A stretch of 29,365 nucleotides of DNA, from NCBI GenBank assembly GCA_934317215.1, contig CAKREH010000040.1, forward strand, positions 1-29,365, written 5' to 3'. Under the pieces are notes generated by a model. The model did no database searches and was not told the DNA's origin. It saw nothing but the letters and a program-made list of their open reading frames with translations. Of the stretch, positions 8,106 to 14,568 are shown in pieces; within the stretch, counting starts at the first letter, position 1; every line of letters starts with the position of its first letter. Source of the stretch: an uncultured Roseburia sp. (lineage in GTDB: Bacteria; Bacillota; Clostridia; Lachnospirales; Lachnospiraceae). Both the position numbers and the translations under genes were made by a program.

Positions 8106-8119
8106 CGAAAATATGTTCG
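8106..8119. promoter_or_regulatory. LexA (SOS) box 2, upstream of the -35
   Basis: CGAAAATATGTTCG matches CGAACRNRYGTTYG with one mismatch (position 5). Both boxes are followed by the same ATAAAAT, making a 13-bp direct repeat TGTTCGATAAAAT 59 bp apart. It lies 8 bp upstream of the -35 box, so the two operators bracket the promoter. Confidence 0.65.
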
Positions 8120-8190
8120 ATAAAATGAGTAAAAAAACAGCATATAATTTTTACAATCTACGAAAACATAACGAAACAGTTTGTATTTTA

Positions 8191-8218
8191 TTGAAAATAT
8201 AGTCGGATATGGTAAAAT
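8191..8218 (+). promoter_or_regulatory. Promoter of the chemotaxis receptor gene
   Basis: TTGAAA (8191-8196), 16 bases, TAAAAT (8213-8218), about 40 bases before the start at 8259. I did not find a convincing sigma-D (flagellar) promoter. Confidence 0.55.
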
Positions 8219-8258
8219 TGAGTCAACAGCAGGAATCTGTGCAGAGGGGGAAATTGGT

Positions 8259-10352
8259 ATGAAATCAATAAAAACTAAAATTATTGTAACCGTAATACTT
8301 TGTTCGCTGGTATCTACATTTATCTGTGGGGCGATCAGTATTGTAAACTCAGTCAGCACTTCTTATGAAGATTCACAGCAGGAAATGCAGCTTAAGTGTG
8401 TGAGTCAGAGCGATGAACTTGATACCATGATGCAGAATGTTTCACAGTCAGTGGAAATGGTATACAGCATTGCAGTTGCCAAACTGGAACATGCAGCATC
8501 TTTTCGGACAAGCAGGGATTATGTGGATACTTATACAAAGCAGATGCTTCCTATCCTGATGCAGTCTGCACAGAACACAAAGGGAGCACTCACAGCGTAT
8601 ATCCGTTATAACCCTGAATTTACGGAACCGACAAGCGGGCTTTTCCTTACAAGGAACAACAGTGACAGTGAATTTGAGAGTGTGACGCCAACGGACTTTT
8701 CCATGTATGATCCGAGTGATGTGGAGCATGTCGGATGGTATTATATTCCGGTACAGAACGGAAAAGAAACCTGGATGGAACCATATCTGAATTCTAACAT
8801 CGGTGTGTACATGATTTCTTATGTTATTCCGATTGAGGTGGATGGAGAGTCCATTGGTATCATTGGAATGGATATTGATTTCAGTGAATTTACAAATACG
8901 ATTGATTCTTTAAGTATATTTGACAGTGGTTATGGTTTCCTTGCCAATGATTCCGGTGAGGTAATGTATCACAAAGATCTTGAGATTGGAAGTAACCTTG
9001 CAGATGCAGACAGTGGTTTGCAGGCTGTAGTGGATGCGCTGGGAAATGGGCAGACGGAAGAGACTGCCGTTTCTTATACATATCAGGGCAAGGATAAGGT
9101 CATGTATTACCGGACGTTGGAAAATGGCATGAAATTTGTTCTTACTGCTCCAAAGACTGAGCTGCAGGCAAAATCGAAACAGCTTGCAGGGCAGATATTT
9201 GGAGGAGCAGCTTTTGCAATGATACTTACCATAATTATCGGTACAGTACTCGGATTTACAATCACAAAGCCGATCACCCAGATTGACGGAATTGTAAAAC
9301 AGACAGCAGACTTTGAATTTGCAAGCAATCCGGCGAACCAGCACCTTTATAAAAGAAAAGATGAAACCGGAAGAATGGCGATATCACTTCATAACATGCG
9401 CAAGAATCTCCGTGAAATGGTAGGAAATATCCGCCATGTATACACAGATCTTAGAAATACCACAGAACAGCTTTCTGACACGACGAAGCGTGTGCGTGAA
9501 ATGAGCAGCGTCAACACAGACACGACGCAGGAACTTGCAGCAGCAATGGAAGAGACAGCGGCGACGATGGAGACGGTAAACACCACGGTCAGTGATATCA
9601 AAGAGCGTGCGACAGATATTGAGCGGTATTCAAAGGAGGGACGGGAGTCCTCTGTTGAGGTAAAGGAACGCGCAGGTCAGCTTAAGTTAAAGACGCAGGC
9701 TGCAAGCGAAAAAACGGTTCAGATGTACGAAAATGTACAGCAGAAAACAGAAGCTGCCATGGAGCAGGCAAAAGCAGTAGAAAAGATCAACCAGTTTACA
9801 CAGGCAATCCTTGAAATTTCAAGCCAGACGAATCTGCTGGCATTAAATGCCTCGATCGAGGCGGCAAGAGCCGGAGAGGCAGGAAAGGGATTCGCAGTCG
9901 TTGCCGGAGAGATCGGTACGCTGGCAGCCCAGACATCCACGACGGTCGGCAGTATCAATGAGATCATTGCCGAGGTAAACCAGGCTGTGGCAAATATGAC
10001 AGGATGCTTAAAGGAAAGTACGGATTTCTTAGAGCAGACAGTACTAAAAGATTATGAGGACTTTATGGGGGTTGCAGACCAGTATACGAAAGATGCAACC
10101 GTATTTGATGATGATATGTCTGCCATCAGCGGACAGATCAATACACTGTTAAGTTCCATCGTTGAGATTGCAGATGCCATGCAGGGTGTCAGTTCGACGG
10201 TTTCCGAGGCGGCTGATGGTGTGACGGATATTGCACAGAAAACACTTGAGGTTTCCGGAATTGTCCAGGGAAATGAAACGCTTGTGGACAATAACCGTGA
10301 AAATATTGTGCGGCTGAACAGTGTCATCGAAATGTTCCACGATGAAAAATAA
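8259..10352 (+). CDS. Methyl-accepting chemotaxis protein with a dCache sensor
   Basis: A 697-residue transmembrane chemoreceptor. Order: membrane segment (about 8-30), extracellular double-Cache domain (about 40-300, including VGWYYIPVQNGKETWMEPY and the GIIGMDIDF strand), second membrane segment (about 312-335), HAMP (about 336-390), then a methyl-accepting coiled coil. The signalling tip is intact at about 520-551 (SSQTNLLALNASIEAARAGE and GKGFAVVAGEI). dCache domains usually bind small molecules such as amino acids; the ligand cannot be read here. Its presence implies a chemotaxis system elsewhere. The start at 8259 has AGAGGGGG eight bases upstream; the longer reading from 8181 would start inside the promoter. 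Confidence 0.95.
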   Translation: MKSIKTKIIVTVILCSLVSTFICGAISIVNSVSTSYEDSQQEMQLKCVSQSDELDTMMQNVSQSVEMVYSIAVAKLEHAASFRTSRDYVDTYTKQMLPILMQSAQNTKGALTAYIRYNPEFTEPTSGLFLTRNNSDSEFESVTPTDFSMYDPSDVEHVGWYYIPVQNGKETWMEPYLNSNIGVYMISYVIPIEVDGESIGIIGMDIDFSEFTNTIDSLSIFDSGYGFLANDSGEVMYHKDLEIGSNLADADSGLQAVVDALGNGQTEETAVSYTYQGKDKVMYYRTLENGMKFVLTAPKTELQAKSKQLAGQIFGGAAFAMILTIIIGTVLGFTITKPITQIDGIVKQTADFEFASNPANQHLYKRKDETGRMAISLHNMRKNLREMVGNIRHVYTDLRNTTEQLSDTTKRVREMSSVNTDTTQELAAAMEETAATMETVNTTVSDIKERATDIERYSKEGRESSVEVKERAGQLKLKTQAASEKTVQMYENVQQKTEAAMEQAKAVEKINQFTQAILEISSQTNLLALNASIEAARAGEAGKGFAVVAGEIGTLAAQTSTTVGSINEIIAEVNQAVANMTGCLKESTDFLEQTVLKDYEDFMGVADQYTKDATVFDDDMSAISGQINTLLSSIVEIADAMQGVSSTVSEAADGVTDIAQKTLEVSGIVQGNETLVDNNRENIVRLNSVIEMFHDEK

Positions 10353-10356
10353 ATCT

Positions 10357-10385
10357 TTGCCTTATATATGATTTTTGTATATAAT
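10357..10385 (+). promoter_or_regulatory. Promoter candidate for the 10559-rsmA operon
   Basis: TTGCCT (10357-10362), 17 bases, TATAAT (10380-10385). It would give a leader of about 165 bases containing a possible CAGACC/GGTCTG stem and the hairpin at 10516-10540. I recognise no riboswitch class in the leader. Confidence 0.5.
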
Positions 10386-10500
10386 GAGAGACAGGGTGTC
10401 AGAGACGGACAGACCGTGATGGCATCCTGTTTGTATATTTATGGCGACAGGTCTGCCCATGGAATGCGCAGTCTGTTTATTGTATACAATATTTTATACA

Positions 10501-10556
10501 CAGAAATGGAGAATAGTGTGAAACATAAGAATTTTCACACGCAGAAATGGAGAATA
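10501..10556 (+). repeat. 15-bp direct repeat flanking a hairpin in a gene leader
   Basis: CAGAAATGGAGAATA occurs at 10501-10515 and 10542-10556. Between the copies lies GTGTGAAA-N9-TTTCACAC (10516-10540). The second copy supplies the ribosome binding site of the next gene, so the first is a duplicated ribosome-binding region. Confidence 0.7.
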
Positions 10557-10558
10557 AC

Positions 10559-10978
10559 ATGGATAACAATATTTTTTCACACTTTCCGGACAGGGAAACA
10601 TTTGACAGATACTGGAATGAGAATTATGTTCCTGTTACATACGAGGATGTGGCAACGGTATTTCGCGATTTTGTAAAATCTGCAGAGGGACATATTTATC
10701 TTTCTGATTATGAGGAGAAAGGCTGTATTTCCAAGGAAGATTTCAAAGACAATCTTTCCCAGGAGGCGCAGTTTGCTTTTCAGGATGGACTGACGGAAGT
10801 ATTTTATGATAAAAATCCGGAGCTTTATGAAACGGCATTTGCACTTTTTGAGGAGGCACAGATGACGGGTCAGGGAGATGCAAGTGTGGCACAGACTTTT
10901 CATGAGACATTTAACGGGTTGTATACAGAGTTTTTAGATACGCTGTTTGAGGAAATGTTAAGTAACCGGGAGGATTGA
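10559..10978 (+). CDS. Small acidic protein of unknown function
   Basis: A 139-residue acidic, mostly helical protein that I do not recognise. It has no signal peptide or membrane segment and is rich in Phe, Asp and Glu (for example FPDRETFDRYW and LYTEFLDTLFEEML). The ATG at 10559 is chosen because GGAG lies six bases upstream; an in-frame ATG at 10547 overlaps that site. The gene ends 10 bases before rsmA and is probably cotranscribed with it. A role linked to ribosome biogenesis is only a guess from that position. Confidence 0.75.
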   Translation: MDNNIFSHFPDRETFDRYWNENYVPVTYEDVATVFRDFVKSAEGHIYLSDYEEKGCISKEDFKDNLSQEAQFAFQDGLTEVFYDKNPELYETAFALFEEAQMTGQGDASVAQTFHETFNGLYTEFLDTLFEEMLSNRED

Positions 10979-10988
10979 GAGGAGTTTT

Positions 10989-11861
10989 ATGGCTACATTA
11001 GGGATTCCGCAGAATACGATTGCGGTTTTGCAGAAATATCATTTTAATTTTCAGAAAAAATTCGGGCAGAATTTTTTGATCGACCCGCATGTTCTTGAGA
11101 AGATTGTCGAGGCTGCGGGAGTGACAAAGGATGATTTTGTTCTTGAGATCGGTCCGGGTATCGGTACGATGACACAGTATCTGTGCGAAAATGCCAGGGA
11201 AGTGACTGCGGTAGAGATTGATACCAATCTGATCCCGATCTTAGAGGATACATTGAGCGCTTATGATAATGTGACTGTGATCAACCAGGATATTTTAAAA
11301 CTGGATATCGCAAAACTTGCAATGGAAAGAAACGGAGGAAAGCCGATCAAGGTCGTTGCAAATCTTCCTTATTATATTACCACTCCGATCATCATGGGAC
11401 TTTTTGAGAGCCATGTTCCGATCGACAGCATTACAGTCATGGTGCAGAAGGAAGTTGCAGACCGTATGCAGGTAGGGCCGGGAACAAAAGATTACGGTGC
11501 GCTGTCGTTAGCAGTACAGTTTTATGCAAAACCCCAGATCGTTGCCAATGTTCCGCCAAACTGCTTTATGCCGCGCCCGAATGTCGGCAGTGCGGTGATC
11601 CGGCTGACCAGACACGAGGAGGTGCCGGTGCAGGTGGATGATGAAAAACTGATGTTTCACATTATCCGGGCATCATTTAACCAGAGAAGAAAAACACTGG
11701 CGAACGGATTGTCGAATGCGCCGCAGGTACATCTTTCCAAGGAAGAGATACAGGAGTGTATCGCAGAGCTTGGGGAGCCGCTTACCATCCGGGGGGAGGC
11801 GCTCACGTTAGAGCAGTTTGCAGCTCTTTCCAATATCATCGGCAGCAGACAGAAAAAATAA
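10989..11861 (+). CDS. rsmA: 16S rRNA dimethyladenosine transferase RsmA (KsgA)
   Basis: A 290-residue S-adenosylmethionine-dependent methyltransferase that dimethylates two adjacent adenosines in the 3' terminal hairpin of 16S rRNA during small-subunit maturation. Visible motifs: KFGQNFLIDPHVLEKI at the N-terminus, the cofactor-binding VLEIGPGIGTMT, acidic VEID, NQDILK, and the catalytic NLPYYITTPI. The C-terminal RASFNQRRKTLANGL is characteristic. Length is normal for the family. GAGGAG precedes the ATG. The gene follows a small unknown gene by 10 bases and precedes the membrane-protein gene by 24 bases, consistent with a common transcript. Confidence 0.97.
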   Translation: MATLGIPQNTIAVLQKYHFNFQKKFGQNFLIDPHVLEKIVEAAGVTKDDFVLEIGPGIGTMTQYLCENAREVTAVEIDTNLIPILEDTLSAYDNVTVINQDILKLDIAKLAMERNGGKPIKVVANLPYYITTPIIMGLFESHVPIDSITVMVQKEVADRMQVGPGTKDYGALSLAVQFYAKPQIVANVPPNCFMPRPNVGSAVIRLTRHEEVPVQVDDEKLMFHIIRASFNQRRKTLANGLSNAPQVHLSKEEIQECIAELGEPLTIRGEALTLEQFAALSNIIGSRQKK

Positions 11862-11885
11862 AGCAAAATCAAAAAGGAGAAGGCT

Positions 11886-12512
11886 ATGGACGAAAATCAG
11901 AACATGAACAACGGACAGCAGACTTACGGGGATCAGCAGTATAATGGAGGTCAGCAGACCTATGGCAATCCGCAGTATAACAACGGACAGCAGACTTACG
12001 GCAATCAGCAGTACAACGGGGAAAAGCAGATGTATGGCAATCCGCAGTACGGCCAGAATACATGGACACCGCAGGAGCATGGCCCGGTTTCTGATATTTT
12101 CTGCTATCTGTTACTGATCGTAATGCCGCTGCGTGAGATCATCAGCATGGTTGCGACATCATCTGTATTTCAGGCAATGACTTATGACAGCATTATGGAT
12201 GGCAGCTATATGAATGTGATGTACAGTGGAAGTTATGTGATATTTTCTCTGCTTAATTATGCATTGCTTGCGGCATACATTATTTTTGTTGTCATCGACA
12301 TTGTAAAGATCAACAAGCAGAATTATAAAATACTTGGGCTGATCCTGTTTGCAATCTTTTTAAAGCCTGGTTATTATGTATGGCGGGCACATCTTTTAAA
12401 ACGCAAAATGGCGTTTCCAATCGTGTATACCGTACTTTATGCACTGCTGATCATGGCAGAGATCGGATTTGTAATGATGCAGGCATTTAGTCTGGTAATG
12501 AATGTGATGTAA
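11886..12512 (+). CDS. Membrane protein with N-terminal Gln/Tyr/Gly/Asn tandem repeats
   Basis: A 208-residue protein of unknown function. Residues 8-56 are about four imperfect 12-residue repeats of the pattern NGQQTYGNPQYN (36 bp in DNA), low-complexity and probably disordered. Then come about four membrane segments (near 63-85, 115-140, 150-165 and 178-202). This prion-like or adhesive-looking N-terminus attached to a small membrane domain occurs in several Gram-positive membrane protein groups (from memory), without a firm function. AAAGGAGAAGG precedes the ATG. It follows rsmA closely and is followed by a terminator-like hairpin that overlaps the ribosome binding site of spoIID. Confidence 0.8.
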   Translation: MDENQNMNNGQQTYGDQQYNGGQQTYGNPQYNNGQQTYGNQQYNGEKQMYGNPQYGQNTWTPQEHGPVSDIFCYLLLIVMPLREIISMVATSSVFQAMTYDSIMDGSYMNVMYSGSYVIFSLLNYALLAAYIIFVVIDIVKINKQNYKILGLILFAIFLKPGYYVWRAHLLKRKMAFPIVYTVLYALLIMAEIGFVMMQAFSLVMNVM

Positions 12513-12529
12513 AAAATCTGAATGAGAAG

Positions 12530-12570
12530 TCTCTCTGTTTCATATATTAAATGGACAGGGAGATTTTTTT
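12530..12570 (+). terminator. Terminator-like hairpin containing the spoIID ribosome binding site
   Basis: TCTCTCTGT (12530-12538) pairs with ACAGGGAGA (12555-12563), followed by seven T (12564-12570) directly before the ATG at 12571. The 3' arm is also the only ribosome binding site of the next gene. Confidence 0.7.
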
Positions 12571-13593
12571 ATGGGAAAAAGACGAAGAAAACGTGCAGGT
12601 TTCTGGCTGAAAGGAATATGTCTGATATTACTGGTGCCGGTTTTTATCACAACACTGATGCAGCGAATGCGTCTGGAAAACCTTATTTATGGAAAGGAAG
12701 GGGCGCAGGAAGTATGGAATACCATAGATAGTGTAGAGGGTATGGAGCGGGAAGTCCGGGAGCATCAGGAAAATAAAAAAGATACCTTGTCAGGACAGGC
12801 AGAGACACAAAGTGGAGACAGTAAGGATGAGGATGAAGAAACTGAGATGAAAGTCCTGCAGATCGTGGCGCAGGAGATCGGGATTGATAAATCAGCGGAA
12901 ACGATCAAAGCACAATGTGTGATTGCCAGAACGAATCTGTATGATGCCATGCAGGCAGGGACGAAGGAACCGGAGAGAATGTCTCCGGATCAGCAGCAGG
13001 AGCTTTGGGGAGAAAATTTTGATAAAAATTATCAGAAACTGAAATCGTGTGTGGAAGCGACGGCGGGGGAGACACTCTTATATAACGGAACTTACATATA
13101 TGCGGCATATCATGCGATCAGCAGCGGGCGGACACGCAGCATGTCAGAATTATATGAGGATGCAGACATGCCATATCTTGTCATGGCAGAATGCCATGGG
13201 GATACAACGGCGGAAGGCTATCTTTCCGTATATTATTATGAAAAAGAGGAGTTCCTGGAAAAATGCCGTGCGGCATATCCTGATGCTGTGCTGACGGAAC
13301 TGACACAGATTGAGATCGTAAGCCGTGATGCGGCAGAGTATGTGACAAAAATTAAAGTTGCGGGGGAAACATACGATGGAGAGCAGTTCCGCCATGCATT
13401 AGAGCTTCCATCTGCCTGTTTTACGATCACGGAAATGGACGATCATGTGCGCATCGTGGCAAGGGGCATGGGACATGGTTTTGGATTGAGCCAGAATACA
13501 GCAGAGAAACTTGCAAAAGAGGGATACGGTTATCAGGAGATCCTTGCTTATTTTTATAAGGGAGCAGTGATCGGGCAGGCGGAAAATTTATAG
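12571..13593 (+). CDS. spoIID: SpoIID/LytB-type sporulation lytic transglycosylase
   Basis: A 340-residue membrane-anchored protein with the SpoIID domain. Known role: SpoIID cleaves glycan strands of septal peptidoglycan, working with SpoIIP and SpoIIM in the mother cell during engulfment. Seen here: a basic start and membrane segment (about 11-30), a charged linker, the conserved SAETIKAQCVIARTNLYDA with the expected catalytic Glu at 110, YHAISSGRTRSM, and the C-terminal GHGFGLSQNTAEKLAKEGYGY followed by ILAYFYKGA. The paired YHA...SGRT region is shorter than in some members. AGGGAGA lies eight bases before the ATG, inside a hairpin. The spoIIQ-like gene follows after 83 bases, an order also known in Clostridia. 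Confidence 0.9.
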   Translation: MGKRRRKRAGFWLKGICLILLVPVFITTLMQRMRLENLIYGKEGAQEVWNTIDSVEGMEREVREHQENKKDTLSGQAETQSGDSKDEDEETEMKVLQIVAQEIGIDKSAETIKAQCVIARTNLYDAMQAGTKEPERMSPDQQQELWGENFDKNYQKLKSCVEATAGETLLYNGTYIYAAYHAISSGRTRSMSELYEDADMPYLVMAECHGDTTAEGYLSVYYYEKEEFLEKCRAAYPDAVLTELTQIEIVSRDAAEYVTKIKVAGETYDGEQFRHALELPSACFTITEMDDHVRIVARGMGHGFGLSQNTAEKLAKEGYGYQEILAYFYKGAVIGQAENL

Positions 13594-13613
13594 AAAAGAA
13601 ATAAAAAACAATC

Positions 13614-13643
13614 GTATAAACCATCCGGGATGTGGAAACACTA
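13614..13643 (+). promoter_or_regulatory. Sigma-F/G-type promoter of the spoIIQ-like gene
   Basis: GTATA (13614-13618), 15 bases, GGAAACACTA (13634-13643). The -10 element matches the forespore sigma-F pattern GGNNANAHTR at every fixed position. Spacing is one base shorter than the most common form. It starts a transcript about 30 bases before the ATG. Confidence 0.6.
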
Positions 13644-13676
13644 TGGTTAAAAATAAATAATGGATGGTGAGAAATA

Positions 13677-14450
13677 ATGAAAAAGAAAGGTTTTTTGGGG
13701 TACAGACAATATGTGATTGCGGGGCTGCTGATCGCTTTAGCGGCAGTTGGAACGACTGCGTTATACAGCAGCAAACAGGAAAAGGAACGGGAGCAGATGG
13801 AAGCCGAACTTGCAGAAGAAATGCAGAAACAGGCAGATGATATTGCAGCAGAGGAGAATTCGGAGCAGTCTGCCGAGGCATCTGCGCTGGTTCCTCCAAA
13901 ACAGTCTTTAAATGAAATGGAGAATGAACTGGATGATCCTGCCGTGACGGCGGAACTTGCAGAAGAAAATAATGCAGCGGAAACGGAAGAGACAGAAGCA
14001 GCACAGAGCATTCAGACGACAGGCAAAGCACAGACACTTCATTTTTCGGAGGAGCTGCTCTGGCCGATGGAGGGAAACGTGATCATCAATTACAGCATGG
14101 ATTCCACGGTTTATTTCCCGACGCTTGACCAGTATAAATATAATCCGGCAGTGATCATTGCAGGTGAGGTCAATGATAAAGTCTATGCAGTTGCCAAAGG
14201 CCAGATTAAGAGTATTGAAAATGATGAGGTGACAGGCTGTACGGTTACGGTCGATCTGGGTGATGGCTATGAGGCAGTTTACGGACAGTTAAAGGAACTG
14301 AATTTTGCAAAGGGAGATTATGTGGAGGCAGGACATGTATTAGGATATGTTGGAGAGCCGACGAAATACTTCACGGTAGAGGGAAGCAATCTGTATTTTG
14401 AACTTGATAAAGATGGCACACCCGTGGATCCGGTAGCATATTTCGAATAA
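13677..14450 (+). CDS. spoIIQ: SpoIIQ-like forespore protein with a degenerate LytM (M23) domain
   Basis: A 257-residue protein with an N-terminal membrane anchor (about 12-30), an acidic Ala/Glu-rich linker (about 34-112), and a LytM/M23 fold (about 125-257: LLWPMEGNV, GDGYEAVYGQL, VEAGHVLGYVG, NLYFEL). Known role of SpoIIQ: forespore half of the channel with SpoIIIAH during engulfment. All usual metal and catalytic positions are replaced here: N156 and I160 for the HxxxD pair, Q204 in YGQL, N238 and Y240 for HxH. It should therefore be a structural protein without peptidase activity. It lies 83 bases after spoIID with its own sigma-F-like promoter. The assignment rests on context and domain type; a different sporulation M23 protein is possible. 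Confidence 0.8.
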   Translation: MKKKGFLGYRQYVIAGLLIALAAVGTTALYSSKQEKEREQMEAELAEEMQKQADDIAAEENSEQSAEASALVPPKQSLNEMENELDDPAVTAELAEENNAAETEETEAAQSIQTTGKAQTLHFSEELLWPMEGNVIINYSMDSTVYFPTLDQYKYNPAVIIAGEVNDKVYAVAKGQIKSIENDEVTGCTVTVDLGDGYEAVYGQLKELNFAKGDYVEAGHVLGYVGEPTKYFTVEGSNLYFELDKDGTPVDPVAYFE

Positions 14451-14458
14451 AAGAAAAA

Positions 14459-14515
14459 GCATTCTTCCTTGAATAAGACACAGTCCTATTTTATAATAGA
14501 ATGGCATTCTTTTTA
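14459..14515 (+). terminator. Weak terminator candidate after the spoIIQ-like gene
   Basis: GCATTCT (14459-14465) can pair with AGAATGGC (14498-14505) with one bulge, followed by ATTCTTTTT. The loop is long and contains the promoter of the next gene, so this is a tentative call. Confidence 0.35.
14469..14497 (+). promoter_or_regulatory. Sigma-A promoter of the TPR-GGDEF gene
   Basis: TTGAAT (14469-14474), 17 bases, TATAAT (14492-14497). A strong vegetative promoter, about 70 bases before the start at 14569. Confidence 0.8.
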
Positions 14516-14568
14516 GAGAGAAAAAGTGAAAAGAAATGTCTGTTGTGGAATGAGAGGAGGCAGTGCAC

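Noticed and set aside
8190..8210. Sigma-D (flagellar) promoter for the chemotaxis receptor
   Set aside because: GTCGGATAT slightly resembles GCCGATAT, but there is no TAAA at the right distance; a sigma-A match fits better.
10386..10558. Known riboswitch in the leader of the 10559 gene
   Set aside because: No consensus of c-di-GMP, preQ1, SAM, TPP, purine or T-box type could be recognised; only short stems are seen.
12520..12548. Sigma-E promoter for spoIID (GAATGA-N15-CATATATT)
   Set aside because: The -35 match is poor and the start would fall only about 15 bases before the ATG, inside the hairpin.
12522..12731. Overlapping small reading frame MRSLSVSYIK
   Set aside because: It crosses the terminator hairpin and overlaps the start of spoIID in another frame, with no site of its own.
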